The notes below the pieces were generated by a model, which did not search any database, was not told where the DNA came from, and saw only the letters and a list, made by a program, of their open reading frames with translations. From Adiantum capillus-veneris (Eukaryota; Streptophyta; Polypodiopsida; Polypodiales; Pteridaceae), in the NCBI GenBank assembly GCA_014529385.2, contig CM043944.1, forward strand, positions 63,762,248 through 63,826,247: a DNA stretch of 64,000 nucleotides, in the 5' to 3' direction. The position numbers and the translations under genes are program-made. How positions within the stretch are numbered: position 1 is the first letter of the stretch; every line of letters begins with the position of its first letter. Shown one piece after another: positions 1-10,985 of this stretch.

Positions 1-947
1 CTTGCCCTTGATAGCATATCTACCATTGTATTGTCTTTACCTGCAATGTGCTTAAACTCGAGATTTAAGGACTTAATGTAGGCAATCCACCGTAACATAG
101 CAATGTCTGGTGTTGAGCAGCTTGTAATCATCCCAAGAAGTGGTAGACAATTTGTTTCTACAACCACACATGCATCAATTAGGTACTCTTTCCCATTTTT
201 CAAGGCTGTAACCATACCCCATAGCTCTCTCTTTATTTGTGGATAGTTTCTTTGGCGAGCACTTAGTACCTTTGCTCCAAATCTTACCACATACCTGCGT
301 CCTTCTTCATCATCTTGCCCTATTACCCATCCAATCCCTGTAGGATTGGTGTCTACTGTCACAATTATTGGCTTTTGACACTCATAGTCTACCTTTCTCA
401 AAGTTGGTGCTGACTAGAGCAACTCCTTTAGCTTTTTTATGGATTTTACATGTGCTTCTGTCCATTTAAACTTTTGATTCTTTCTAAGCAACTGATAAAG
501 AGGATCAGCTACATGTGCATAATGTGGAATCCAAATAGCATAGAAGACACATGCTCCCAGAAACCTTCTAACCTCAGTGATGCTATTGCATGTTTCTTTC
601 ATTCTTTGGATGGCATCTACCTTTGTTGGACAAGGTTTCCTACCATATGGCCCGCACATGTGCCCCACAATGAGCACTTCATTGACACCAAACATAGACT
701 TTTTCCCTGACAATGTAAGATTCACTTCTTCCAACCTAGACAAAATTTTATCACAATCATTTATGTGATTTATCACAAACCTCTGACATCCCTTGAGATC
801 CAAAGCTTCATCTTTGTCACTTTCTTCACATCCTTTGATAGGCAAATCATCAATGAAAGGCATTGTGATTTGAGGAATAAAGTCACATGAGACCTTATTC
901 ATCCCATTCATCATATGTGCAACCAAGTTGGTTGCTCCCTGTGGCAC
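1..947 (-). pseudogene. Element B reverse transcriptase C-terminus and RNase H (partial)
   Basis: The minus-strand translation of 414-947 contains the RT catalytic motif as FIDDLPIKG, followed by thumb-like sequence ending in KELL. After one TAG codon at 414-416 the same frame stays open to the window edge. It reads as a Ty3-type RNase H, with VTVDTNPTGIGWVIGQ as the first catalytic strand, then RELWG, and GKDNTMVDMLSRA at the far end. The upstream RT palm (K-W-R...V-D-Y-R type motifs) is absent, so the domain is deleted internally and cannot be active. The stop differs from a glutamine codon (CAG) by a single C-to-T change. The frame after position 414 has no internal stops, so RNase H is the best preserved part of this copy. 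Confidence 0.8.
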
Positions 948-1662
948 CCCATTAAAGCATCAAGCTCACCCATAGTATCTACAAAAGAAACTTGTTCACA
1001 CAAACCCAAAACATTTTCAGTAGGCTCTAGCAACCCACTTTCTTTCATGCCCATTTGTACATTATGTACATATTGCCTCTCACATCTCTTCAAATCTTCA
1101 AGTTTTGTAAAATATACTGATCCATTCCTTGTTACCAAGGAGCCCGTTGAGAAAGTTTCACCTCTTTTTGGATCAGGCGAGACCCTTTTTCTTTCTGTAC
1201 CACTGCAATCCCGCTTTACAATGGTACTTGGCCAAAACCCATTATTTCCCTATGGTCATGAAACTCTTTGCTCACCTTTGGTAGAGGATGTTCTCTCAGG
1301 TTGTCACGATTTCTTTCATGGTTCACACAAACTGTGAGAAATTGGACAGCACGTTTACCATCTTTGCTACGTATCCTAGCATATGCTAAACCATCGTCCA
1401 TTACCTTTGTTTCCATTCTAACTCCCACAATGTAGGGTTGTCCAAGGATGAGATGATATGAAGATGTATCTTGTACAAAGAAGTTTTGGTCAATCTTTAC
1501 ATCACCTATTGTCACCTTCACACCTGGACATGCTGCATACAATTCACCGAATGAATTGTTTGTCACTTTTACTATCCATACATGATCTGTGTCCATTGTC
1601 CATTTGCACTTGTTGTAGAGACTCTTTGACATTATGTTTATTTCTGAACCATGGTCAATCAA
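911..1662 (-). pseudogene. Element B retropepsin-like protease and linker
   Basis: Minus-strand 1216-1662 translates to an aspartic-protease-like segment with IDHGSEINIMS at its start and HLILGQPYIVG about 70 residues later. This matches the D-[ST]-G active-site and I-L-G flap-end spacing of gypsy proteases. The active-site triplet is D-H-G rather than D-S-G or D-T-G, so activity is doubtful. Minus-strand 911-1138 is a linker in another frame that leads toward the truncated RT. The frame break near 1140-1215 marks decay. Assignment rests on motif order within the element; no single hallmark here is perfect. Confidence 0.65.
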
Positions 1663-2362
1663 AGCAACAAATGCTCTTCAAGATCACCTACCTTGACCAA
1701 AGTTTTTGTAGTAGCCCTTGCACAATGACTTTGTGAATAGTAACTCCTAGGAATATCTTCAACTTCTTCATCATCATTTGAGAAATGCACTTGCTTCACT
1801 CTCCCACTAGATTGGTAGCATCCTACCATAGTTCCATCATCCTCCTCCTTATTTTGCAGCTGTATCCCTTGTGTCTTCGAGGTTTCCCCTTCAACCTGTG
1901 GACGAGAAACTTCAGCAAGAGTTTGCCTCTTCCTCTTGATGATTTTAATGATCTCCTCATGGAATTCACGCTTTGCAATGCCAAGAACTTCTCCCAGAGT
2001 AAACTCAATCTTGCTATTCAAGATCCTTTCTTCCAAGACTTTATTTAAATCTATAGCAACCTCAATATCAGATTGTAGTTTATAAGTTGGCCTTTTGTCT
2101 TACCTTTTGTTGGCTCTTTCTTCTTTCCTGTTGTAGACTCCTCCATGAGTACTTCAGGTGGAGACGCTCCTTGTGTTGGGGTTGTTTGGGAAGGCATTGA
2201 GTCACTTCTCTCCCACTTCTAGAAGCTCTTTTTGATGGTCCTTCATTAGCATTCTCATGCCTCCGCTTTTCTTCTACAATAGCCTCATTTTGTTGGCATT
2301 TTGTAATGTAGGCATGCACTGACAATGAGTCCACTGGATCATTCCATCCTGTTTCTAGACGT
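1659..2362 (-). pseudogene. Element B gag C-terminal region (part downstream of the inserted LTR)
   Basis: Two minus-strand frames (2080 to about 2362, and 1659-2036) carry lysine- and glutamate-rich sequence typical of the gag-protease linker. Motifs include NDPVDSLSVHAYI and SKIEFTLGEVLGIAKREFH; a stop and frame change lie near 2040-2080. The upstream end joins seamlessly to the gag segment beyond 3863 once the solo LTR and one ACGT duplicate are ignored: phase is kept and there is no stop at the junction. I recognise the region by position and composition rather than by a catalytic motif. Confidence 0.6.
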
Positions 2363-3138
2363 TGATGGGGGCTTTTCACAAGCCAGGTTCCCATACTCCT
2401 CTTCTCTCTTCCCCACCCCATGGAAACCCCCTCTTAGGGAGGGAGTGATAAAAGACATTGGAAAATTAAGGAAAAAAATAAAGTATGGGTATGTAAATAA
2501 GGAGAAAGGTAAAATGGGCCACCGTGGGCCTGCGGGGCAGCCCATCCCCACCTTGCCTCTTTTTTTTCTTCATTGTTGTCCCGCTGTGTGTCCCTTTTTC
2601 TCTCCTCCACTCAAAAGGTCAACCCCCTCTCTCTTTCCCTTGTCCTTTCTCCTTTCTCTCTCCCCTGAAGCTACCCCACCCCCTGTCCTTACCAATAATG
2701 CACCCTAACTCACATGCCACCTCTCCTATCTTCCAAAACAGTATACCCCACCCCCCTTTTCTCTCTCCTACACTCTCCCATGATCCAAATACTCCCCTCT
2801 CTCTCTAAAATTCGAAATCTCTCTTGTCTTGTAGCCAGATGGCCTCGCCCACACTCACACACACTCAGTTTCACTGAAAAAGGTGCCCACAGACCCATCC
2901 CCACCCAGTGGTTACCTAATTTTTCTTGTGTTCACACACATCTGCACACAGATTCACCTCTGAACACACTCCCCTCTCTCCATGTCACCTCTCACTTTTT
3001 TTTTCATCAACCCATCTCTCTCTCTTAGTCTCTCTCTCATGAGACTACTGTTTTGGCACATATACACACAGCCACATGGCCTGTGTAGATAATGATTTCT
3101 TCATTTCTAAATTCTAGAATTTCTCCCCCCTCCTACCC

Positions 3139-3146
3139 TATATAAA
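3139..3146 (+). promoter_or_regulatory. TATA box of the solo LTR
   Basis: TATATAAA followed by AGAGGGG lies about 310 bases before an AATAAA signal, in the position expected for the LTR promoter. Confidence 0.6.
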
Positions 3147-3448
3147 GAGGGGTCACTATCACACTAAGACACACACAACATCACCAAAGAACACACTATG
3201 CACTGTGTGTGCCTAGTGCACACACACACACCCACACCATCACCATCACCGCAATCACCATGCTTGTCTTGAGCACGACCTCTACACCCTTGGCTATGGA
3301 AGATGAAGGGCAACTAAATGAAGGATGATGGCCATAACCCTCGTGCAAGTTTTCGCCATCAACTCCCACCTATCCACCATGTGCTCTACCACTCTCTCCC
3401 TTCTCATTCCCCTACCCTATGCTCCCCATTTCATCGCCTTATTCTCTA

Positions 3449-3454
3449 AATAAA
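3449..3454 (+). terminator. Polyadenylation signal of the solo LTR
   Basis: AATAAA lies downstream of the TATA box on the same strand. In an LTR this would define the end of R. Confidence 0.5.
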
Positions 3455-3862
3455 GCTTGAGGTTTTGTGAGTATGTTTTCTTGCAATGTTTTGCCCATGT
3501 GAGGTGTGCGGAATCGCCACCTAGTCTTGTGTTTGGAGTGAGCTTGTGTATGTGTGAAGGGTGTGCGGATTCGCCATCCTTTTGTGGTGCCTAAGTACTA
3601 AGCCGCTATACCCCCTCCCTCACTCTCTCTCTCTCTCACACTCTCTCTCACTTGATCTCATTCCCTTTCCTCTTCATCATTACTCCCAAGCATCCATCTC
3701 TCTTGGATGAAAACTTTGTTATGGTGGTGTGTTGTTTGCGTCCTAGCCGCTGAAGCTAGGTGGTGCCCCCTGTTTGCTTTACCATGACACGTTCGAGGCG
3801 CTCCATTCGGTCCCTGGTGTTTTAGAGGCCGTCGGGGTTCGGGGTTCGCTTTGCTCCTGTCA

Positions 3863-5214
3863 ACGTATGCAATCACCTGCTTCATGTAGAATCTCTTTTG
3901 TAAGCTTTTCCTTTTTAGCTAATTGCATGACATTTGGCCAAATTTGGCCATGATGGTCATTCACCTCTTCATCACTAAGATGCTCAATTTTTACTCCATA
4001 CGTAGCTGCCTCAATTGAAGAGCTAGCATGGTTAGTTGCCATATCTTCAACTAAGGTTTGCATTCCCCCCTTCCCAAAGTTAGTTCTCAAGGGTAGACCT
4101 ATCTCTCTTAAGTGGATTTTACCATCCTTAAAAAAGACAAAATCTTTTGACAAAGCATCACTAAAATCATCACAATCCCTTCTTACATGGTCTGTACTAT
4201 CACACCAAATACATGTATTAACAAACCCTTCTTTGGGTTGTTGTCTTTGCCTAAGAAGTGGCCCTGATGGTGTGCATTTTTCTTCAAGCTTTGCAAGCTT
4301 CACCTTCAAGTCACACATTCCCTTCACAAGTTCTAGCATAGACTCATCAAGCTTAGGAGCTATATAAGTAGGCATTACCATTTTGTCAGAAGTTGAGGTT
4401 GAAGGACTTGTAGTGTTTACTACCATCCTGTCCCTTCTTCTTTGTCGTTTGGCAAGCAACGAGACAGCACGTTCAACTTCATTCCAGTCGGTCTTTAGTC
4501 CTTGCTCAGCATCTTTATCTTCAAGAAGAAGCTCCAAATTTTCTTGAAAATCTTTACCTGCGGATTGTAAGAAAGATCTGTCTTCTCTGCATCTAGTGTG
4601 GCCCTTTCTGTCCTGGTGAGTTGTGCATAGCACCGCTCAAATTTCCTAAGTAGCTCTGTTATTGATAGTCCTTGCTTTGGCTTGACTACCCATTCTAAGA
4701 ATGTCCTTTTGGTCACTCTCTCCGAGTCCTCCATGAAATATTCCTCCTTTAAAGCTACTTTGAGTTCTTCCCAATTTCTCCCATGCCCATCTTTAATTGC
4801 CCTAACATGCTCCCTAATTTCTGGAGCAACAACTAGCTAAAAGCTTTGAATCATCTCACCTTCTTAAACGCGATGCAACTCCATCTCCTTCACATACTCA
4901 CGTAAGTACTTGGTTACATATTTTCCATTGAACTGATCCATTCTGTTGACGACCGCTTCTATGGCCTTCGTTGCTGAAATCTCCCTTCTTTCAGTAGCAT
5001 GTTTTTGTTGCATGAACATTGCAAATGCTTTAAACATTTGCATTGTTGCTGGGTCAAAATGCATACCCTGTTGCTCAACATAATTACCCATGGTTACCCA
5101 CAAACTCTCACCCTGGCAGATTCGCGTCGGGCTCACCAAAAATATGTCAAGAACTTGCGATCTTTCCAGGAAGGCACCGGGCCTCCTGCTATGAGAGTTT
5201 GTAAGGAAGCTCAA
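3863..5214 (-). pseudogene. Element B gag N-terminal and zinc-knuckle region
   Basis: Minus-strand frames 4864-5214, 4495-4734 and 3860-4633 make up gag. The likely start is MGNYVEQQG at about 5094, just downstream of the candidate primer site. A CCHC zinc knuckle (CIWCDSTDHVRRDC, C-x2-C-x4-H-x4-C) lies near 4165-4210 and would bind RNA. Frame changes near 4500-4630 and 4735-4865 show decay. Its downstream end at 3863 is the insertion point of the solo LTR. Confidence 0.8.
5115..5138 (-). other. Candidate primer-binding site of element B
   Basis: On the minus strand the sequence begins TGGTGAGCCCGACGCG. It starts 6 bases past a CTTGACA that would be the 3' end of the 5' LTR, and about 25 bases before the gag ATG. 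A PBS beginning TGG, complementary to a CCA tRNA tail, is usual. I could not match it to a particular tRNA. Confidence 0.4.
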
Positions 5215-5327
5215 GGGTTATGAGAAGGAGCTAAGATGTAGGTAACATAGCTTCTAGAGCTAAAGAAGAAATGTAGCCAAAGAAGCTGCTCACATTCACT
5301 TACAAACACACACGTGATGGAGAGAAC

Positions 5328-5555
5328 TCATGAAAGATAGTCAAAACAAAACAAAAATGAAAACATCGAGATTACGATCATATCATGTATCATGAGTAGG
5401 ATAAAAGGGTTAATGGATGAGTTAATGATATTTAATCTTTGTTGTCCAAATAAGCTACGGATTGCTCTTTGGAACTGTAGCTTTGTGCTTACTATAATGT
5501 ATATGTTTTGTCTAGCGATTGGGATTAGTTGTGAGTACAAATCCTCTTGATTCAT
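5328..5555 (-). CDS. Small leader ORF, copy B1 (unknown family)
   Basis: This 75-codon minus-strand frame starts MNQEDLYSQLIPIARQ and is clearly homologous to the ORF at 60855-61067 in element A. Shared motifs are IPIARQ, IIVSTKLQFQR, a central F/L-G-x-x-R-L and NPFIL. The homology breaks after NPFIL because of a small indel. The old stop aligned with the one in element A (GTTTTGTTTTGA versus GTTTTGTTTTAA) is still visible in another frame. Its ATG overlaps the TGA stop of the neighbouring ORF as ATGA. I do not recognise a function. The rest of the copy is decayed, so it is probably not functional. Confidence 0.5.
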   Translation of the reverse strand: MNQEDLYSQLIPIARQNIYIIVSTKLQFQRAIRSLFGQQRLNIINSSINPFILLMIHDMIVISMFSFLFCFDYLS

Positions 5556-5854
5556 AATAAAATAACCACATTCACATCAAAAGAGAAGTTATAGTCAGTA
5601 ATAGGTAGTATGATGGGATCTGGTGAGAGAAGTATTTCGTTGAGCCTTTCAGGACCAAATAGAAATACTATGCATTGTTGAAAGTGAATCTTTCGACTAA
5701 TCCAAATGTTGACCCTAATAGATTGCACTGAATGGAAATGAAATAAATTGCCTCTATGTGGATTATGGTTATTCATCAATGACATACTTAGTATGTTCAA
5801 AGATAAAGGCGTGAAAGAAGTGAAAGGAGAAGAAGAAGAGAGTTTCTCTCCCAA
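5552..5854 (-). CDS. Small leader ORF, copy B2 (unknown family)
   Basis: This minus-strand frame of 100 codons has a C-terminal 60 or so residues matching the ORF at 60615-60833 in element A and, more distantly, copy B1. Shared elements are ISRKIHFQQ, FLFGPERLNEIL, a D/N-P-x-IL-P motif and FDVNVVILL immediately before the stop. The true start may be internal, since homology begins around GNLFHFHS. It precedes B1 on the transcript and its stop overlaps B1's start. In element A the order of the two types is reversed. Confidence 0.5.
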   Translation of the reverse strand: MGEKLSSSSPFTSFTPLSLNILSMSLMNNHNPHRGNLFHFHSVQSIRVNIWISRKIHFQQCIVFLFGPERLNEILLSPDPIILPITDYNFSFDVNVVILL

Positions 5855-6828
5855 GCCGTATTGTTGCCCTTAGGCAATAAGGATACTGCGGGGAGAGAAG
5901 TACCTGTAGCAAGGAGATTCTAGAGTTTGTGGAATAGAATGAGAACCTTAAGAGAGAGAGATGCTTGTGAAAGATGAAGATATGGTTACTAACCTTGTGC
6001 ACATAATTGTTTCCCGCAAGAAGGTTGTGCCCGTTACATTGACAAGATTGTTGCCTGAATACCTTCCGATGAAACAATTAGGACACAACAAGAGAGATGA
6101 AAGGAGGAGTAAAGATAGAATTAGAGATAGATCTAAGTGTGGTAGTGGTATTCAAGATAGATAATGAGAGATAGAAATAGAGTTAGAGACAAGTATTGGA
6201 CTAGATATGCAAATGAAAGAAAAACTAGCAACATATATCTTACATGAGAGCAATCGTCACCACCTTAATGGAGAGAAAAGATGGGGCAAGACTTCAGCCT
6301 TTCTTCAAGAGAAAGTGTGGCACTAAGATGAGTGTATCACTATGGAATTGACCTATTCTCACTCACTCATAACTTGCCCCCAATGAAGAGAAGGTTGCCC
6401 TTTTTGTAGGTGAGGGAGCCATGTTTTACATAATCACTTGATTAGGCTAAAGAATTAGCCCAAATCAAATGTTCTTTGGATATTTCTTAAAATGGGAAAT
6501 ATTAAGACTCAAAATATCATGAAATTCAGCATTTTTGGTCGTTGAGGCTCCATGTGTGTGCATGATGTATGTGGGCCCCACCTAGGCATCTTCTGTGTGG
6601 CTCCAACAGGGGGTCCCACCTTGTGTGTCTTGTCCTTCAAGGCATCTTTGAGGTGTCACATTCACATGCTTATGTCTTTTATCCTCCAAATATCTTATTT
6701 TATGGAAAAAGAGCAAGATTACCTCTTTTCAATTGATTCACCTATTTACCATCTCTTCTTGCAGTGTAGTTGTGAGAGGATTTTTCACTGTTTTCCCTGT
6801 AACTTTTGACCTGTAACTCGGGTTGACA

Positions 6829-7329
6829 TGCTTCAAAAAGCAAAACTGGCCTACTAAAAGATCTTGACTTGTTTTTGGCCTTTTCTCCATGCCCTTAGGT
6901 CGGGATTTTCAAATTGGTATGGTCCAAGAAGCTTTGGATCTTCCTTTTCATAAAGTCTTCTAGTAGGCCGTTCCCTCTTGTATGCATCCAAGAAGGTATG
7001 CATTATTGAAGGGTTATATTATTAAATAAATGTGAAAAGAAGAAAATAATTTATATATTGTAGGGTATAGCTGAGATATTAGAAGAAATATACAAATGCT
7101 TTTCCCCCAGACGAAAAGAGGCACAATCATTGATACTTCTCTTGCCGTTCTTTCTAATCATAATGTACATTTATATTACTTCATAGGTATGGTAGAAAGC
7201 TTTTATTTATGCATATGAGTATTATATGAAGTATACTTATGCGTCAAAAAGTCACAAGATAAATCGTTTAATGCCCGTTCCCACTATATACGTGTCACAG
7301 CATGACAACGCAAAGTTGGCCTCAGCACG
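6829..7329. other. No recognisable feature
   Basis: AT-rich sequence between the candidate LTR of element B and the LINE relic. I see no coding frame, repeat or structural RNA. Confidence 0.5.
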
Positions 7330-8427
7330 AGATTGGAAGACCGCTTCGCTATGAGTCTGCTCCAATCCTGGGAGCAGCTGCGGAGAGGCTTGGAGCAGTG
7401 CCAGCCTACTTGCACGGAGGAGCACTTGAGACAGTTCCTTGTTTGGAACACCATGGTTAGCTTCAGAGAGGCCACTTGGTTGGTAGTACGCCTCATGTTT
7501 CTTGGGATCCCATGGCAGAGGGTCCAACACACACTTTAGGTGACTGGCTATAGTTCTCGGGCTTTTAGATGAGCTTCAAGGCATCGAGCTACATGGCATG
7601 AGAGGGGTGCAAAGCATGTGTCAGGACATCTCAGAGGCAGTACCAGCTGAGTGTCTCACACCTCTTGAGTCAGCAGCGCCCAAATGGATAGGGGCCTTCA
7701 TGCGACTAGTGGTTCTCACCTCAGTTCGGGCTTGCTCGGAGACTATGTCCTCCTTGTTTTTCAAGCTACATGGTGAGGGGCACTTACACCAAGTTTCAGT
7801 AGAGGCCCCAAAGGGGCAGAGTGCTGTTTTCAGAGGATCCGAGTGGTGGGCATCTGCAGGAGGACTTGTGTCATAGATCCTGACCTAGCAGCTCTTGGAC
7901 TGGCCATTGGAGCTTGTGGGCTTGGGAGAGTTGTCCACTGGAACGAGTGCAGTGGGATCCTACAGAGTGGTTATGGAGGGACCCTTTCTCATCAGCCGAC
8001 TATCCAGGCTTCCCTTTCTTCCAGTACACTGTTTGACTGGGACGTCACATAATGGCAACACGGAGAGAGGCTCTTCCTGCTACAGCACCTCATTGACAGG
8101 AGGAAGGTCTCGCAGCTGAGTTATTGTCAGCTTTTTGGGACAGGTTGTGGGGCTCCAAACAAACGAGGCAAGTCACTCTATTCCACTGGCTGGTTGCACA
8201 TGGAGCAAGAGCAGTTGGAAGTTGGCTTACATAGTGGTCTCTTGATAACATGTGCAGCTTGTGACCATCTTGTGGAGAGTCAGCGCCACTCTCTTTGGGA
8301 CTGTCCTTTGGCATAACAGGTTTGGCTTTGTGTTCTTTGACTGATACCAACTCTTTCCATAGCTTGCCAATACATTTAGGGGGCAGCTACTTGGTCCACT
8401 CTCACGGGCCCGGCACTTCAGTTTGAG
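7330..8427 (+). pseudogene. LINE ORF2 C-terminal relic (zf-RVT region)
   Basis: Plus-strand translations in alternating frames show the end of a plant-type non-LTR retrotransposon ORF2. About 7340-7540 gives LLQSWEQLRRGLEQC...FLVWNT, the tryptophan-rich segment that follows RT. About 8110-8210 gives AFWDRLWGSKQTRQVTLFHW. After a frameshift, about 8250-8330 gives TCAACDHLVESQRHSLWDCP and then QVW, the cysteine/tryptophan signature of the zf-RVT domain. Stops and frameshifts are frequent. No poly(A) tail or target duplication is visible, and the 3' side abuts the copia relic at about 8428. Confidence 0.75.
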
Positions 8428-8445
8428 CTATCCTCCACCAACAGG

Positions 8446-9266
8446 ATGATAGTGATGCAGGGGGGTCGACGTACACTCCAGCCTGCTTCTACAGAGATTA
8501 CTCTGGAGCCATTTAATTAGGAAAGCATGCAAGCACTTGAACCATTGTCGTGTAGATTGCTTAAGACTGTATATAGGCTTATTGAGCTTACATACATAGA
8601 TAGTTGGATCATCACAATAGAAATAGGACGGTTGAGCCATATAAATGACTTTATCTAGCCATCCATGTAGAAATGCAGTGTGAATGTCAATGTGATGAAG
8701 AGGAATGTCAAAGAATGCGGCTAATGCAACAAGTATGAAAAATGATGTGAAGCCCATTAAGGGAGAGTAAGTATCGGTAAAATTTGTACCATGTTGTTGC
8801 GTATAGCCCTTCACAACAATCCTTGCTTTGTAGTGTTCGGTAGAACCATTGGGTGATGCTTTTTCTTGAGAATCCATCGGGAATCGATGACATTGGCATC
8901 ATTGGGTCTTGGCTTTATAGTCCAAGTTTGAGCTTCTTCGTGTGCTTGAAGCTCTTCCTTCATGGCTTCAATCCAATGTTCGCCTTCGGGAGTTGCAATG
9001 GCATCTTCTACAAAGAGTGTGTTCTCCTCGAGTGGGCTGGGGATATTGATAGATAGGTCTTCCTCTTCTTGGATCAAGAATGAGGAGAAGGAAGTAGCTT
9101 CATAGATAGCTTCAAGAGAGCGGTATCGAGGTTCATCATCCATTGGGGCGGATTCGGAGGGTTGAGCAGGAAGATGAAATGTTGATGGGAGTGATGGGGC
9201 TTCTACCAGGACTAGAATTGGTGGAGGTGAGTATGATGAGGAAACCATAATAGGGGTGTGTGTCAT
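8446..9266 (-). pseudogene. Copia reverse transcriptase, N-terminal part
   Basis: Minus-strand 8811-9266 contains HWIEAMKEELQAHEEAQTW and SRWILKKKH, the entry to a copia RT. After a frame change, 8428-8877 continues with YKARIVVKGYTQQHG, FTDTYSPL and HIDIHTAFLHGWLDKVIYM. The domain ends near 8446, before the catalytic aspartate pair, so this is an inactive fragment. Confidence 0.85.
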
Positions 9267-9434
9267 GCTTGGAGGGGATAATGGAGGAGCGAGGGGGTGG
9301 AATGAGGAGTGTTTTGATGTGTTTTTGAATGAGGTAGGGGGTTGAGAGTGTGTGTAGTTGTTGGAGGAGCTAGAGACGGCTTGAAATGGAGCTCATGAAA
9401 GATCATGGAGTTGGCTGAGACATGGGTCTGAAAT

Positions 9435-9436
<2 letters not shown>

Positions 9437-9476
<40 letters not shown>
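9437..9476. repeat. (TG)n microsatellite
   Basis: About 20 perfect TG dinucleotides within the copia relic, in the region between integrase and RT. Confidence 0.9.
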
Positions 9477-9477
<1 letters not shown>

Positions 9478-9586
9478 CCTTCTTGTAGTGATTGGGATTG
9501 CAGAGGAGAGGGTGAAGGTATGCCATCAGGTGGCACAAGCTGTTGGGGATCCAATGCAAGCAAAGGAGTGCGTGTGTGTGTGGGCG

Positions 9587-10781
9587 TCAACAAGCAGGTT
9601 TGGCTAGCTGTTGATTTACACTAGTATTCAATTTTAAGAGGGTTGAAAATTTAATGTTGTTATCTGTATTTGGGTGGGTGTTCACACCACCATTTGTTGG
9701 TTGGTTCACACCACTAACTTGAGTGGTTGTGGGAAAAATCATACAAGGTAGATCCGGGGTAGGTAGAAGAGGCACATTGGTTGATGAGGACATGGTTTCA
9801 AATTGATGATTTGTGGAGTGGCCAAGGAGAAGAAACTCATAGAATATTACTGACCTTGAGAAAATAAACCTTTTGGTTGTTAAATTATACAAGTGATACG
9901 CCTTGATGCCATGTGGCTCGTCATAACCGCAAAATATGGTGTTGATGCTCTTTGGGGAAAATTTACGATTAATGAGCAGAGGGTATGCCGGGGAACCAAA
10001 TTTTTTGAGATGCAATATGTTGGGCAGGTGGTTGTACCATAATTGGTAAGGGTTTTTGTGTGGATTAGCTGAAAAGGGAGCTCAATTTTGAATGTATGTT
10101 GTAGTAGCTATGTCTTCTTCCCAATAAGTGAGTGGCAGTCGAGCAAGGGCTAGCATTGAGCGGCGGCGGGCATCTTTGATCAATGTGAAATTTTTGTGCT
10201 CGGTGACTTTGTTTTGTTGAGGGTGATCCGGAATCATAAATTCCCGTCGAATACTATGTGATACACAGTATTGTTGGAAAATCATTGCTTTTTATTCCCC
10301 ACCATTGTCTGTCCTCAATGCCTTAATTTTGCGATCCAATTGTGTCTCCACCGCAACTTTGAAAGCCTGAAATTTGATGAAAGTAGCACCTTTATCTGCC
10401 AAGAAATAGACATAAGGGTACCTTGTATAATCGTCCATGAAGATTAGGAAGTATTTGTTGCCGGTGAGTGACTGTGTCTGCATTGGGCCGCACAAATCCA
10501 AGTGGATGAGCTCAAGAGGTTGAGTTGTATGGGACTTTGACCTTGGAAACTTAAAATGCTTAGCTTTTCCCAATATGCATGCTTCACAAAATGTGATTGG
10601 TGTAATCGTGGCAGTTGGCAAACCCACCATTAGCTCCTTCTATTGCATATCCTTGAGCACTTGTTGTTTGCAAGACATGACCTAGCCTATAGTGCCAATT
10701 AAGTGTCTCCTCTTGACTAGGAGAATTGATGACTGATAAAAGTGCTTTGGCTTGGTCCTTGTTGGAGCAGAGAGGATACAA
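9587..10781 (-). pseudogene. Copia integrase region
   Basis: Minus-strand 10584-10781 contains ETLNWHYRLGH, the GAG-pre-integrase motif. 10292-10630 contains CEACILGKAKHFKF, then LIHLDLCGPM with the first catalytic Asp, MDDYTRY, and LRTDNGGE with the second. 10082-10285 continues with HSIRREFMIPDHPQQNK and HKNFTLI. The third catalytic residue falls in E-H-K rather than the usual V-E-R-x-N context. 9587-10015 carries LKKFGSPAYPLL and FCGYDEPHGIKAYHLY, typical of the copia post-integrase region. Frameshifts separate the blocks. Confidence 0.85.
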
Positions 10782-10985
10782 GCGCCCTTCCTTGGGGCAA
10801 GATATAGAGAAAGGCTTGTGAATTGTATCAAGTGTTTGCAGGATGCACTTATCATGTGTGAAAGAAGCTGTTTAATTGTCTCCATGCTACAACCATGGAC
10901 AAGCAGTGGTCCTTCAAACCAAATTCCCCATGCAACAAACAATCATAGGTTTGCAAAATAGTGGTGGACCTTGAAATCTATAGCT

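Larger units (their letters stand above)
2363..3862 (+). mobile_element. Solo LTR, 1500 bp, inserted in element B gag
   Basis: The segment begins TGATGG and ends CTGTCA (TG...CA ends) and is flanked by the 4-bp direct repeat ACGT (2359-2362 and 3863-3866). It carries a plus-strand TATA box at 3139-3146 and AATAAA at 3449-3454, the order expected of U3-R-U5. It has no internal coding region, primer site or second LTR, so it is a solo LTR left by LTR-LTR recombination. Deleting it with one ACGT restores the surrounding gag frame, which fixes both ends to the base. It is rich in CT and CA tracts. The parent family is unknown and does not resemble the 2.7-kb LTRs elsewhere in the window. Confidence 0.9.
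1..6828 (-). mobile_element. Degenerate Ty3/gypsy retrotransposon, element B (left edge cut by the window)
   Basis: Reading leftward on the minus strand there is a candidate 5' LTR (5145-6828), a candidate primer-binding site, gag with a zinc knuckle, a protease segment, the C-terminal part of reverse transcriptase and the start of RNase H, which runs off the window edge. This is the gag-PR-RT-RH order of Ty3/gypsy. The copy is decayed. The N-terminal half of RT is missing around position 945, frames shift near 1140 and 1660, and a 1500-bp solo LTR sits inside gag. The 3' LTR would lie outside the window, so the total length cannot be given. Confidence 0.8.
5145..6828 (-). repeat. Candidate 5' LTR of element B
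   Basis: The plus-strand ends are TGTCAA and TTGACA, a 6-bp inverted pair with TG...CA termini. The inner end abuts the candidate primer site. The matching 3' LTR and the target duplication are outside the window, so the outer boundary is a guess. The segment contains two small minus-strand ORFs (5328-5555 and 5552-5854) that are homologous to small ORFs in the leader of element A. If the boundary is right, these sit in R-U5 here but in the internal leader in element A. Confidence 0.4.
8428..10985 (-). mobile_element. Degenerate Ty1/copia pol fragment
   Basis: Minus-strand frames give, in order, a GAG-pre-integrase segment (10584-10781), integrase core (10082-10630), post-integrase region (9587-10015), linker and the N-terminal part of reverse transcriptase (8446-8877). 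Integrase before RT is diagnostic of Ty1/copia. RT stops before the catalytic Y-x-D-D, RNase H is absent, and no LTR is found on either side. This is a truncated internal fragment broken by several frameshifts. Confidence 0.85.
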
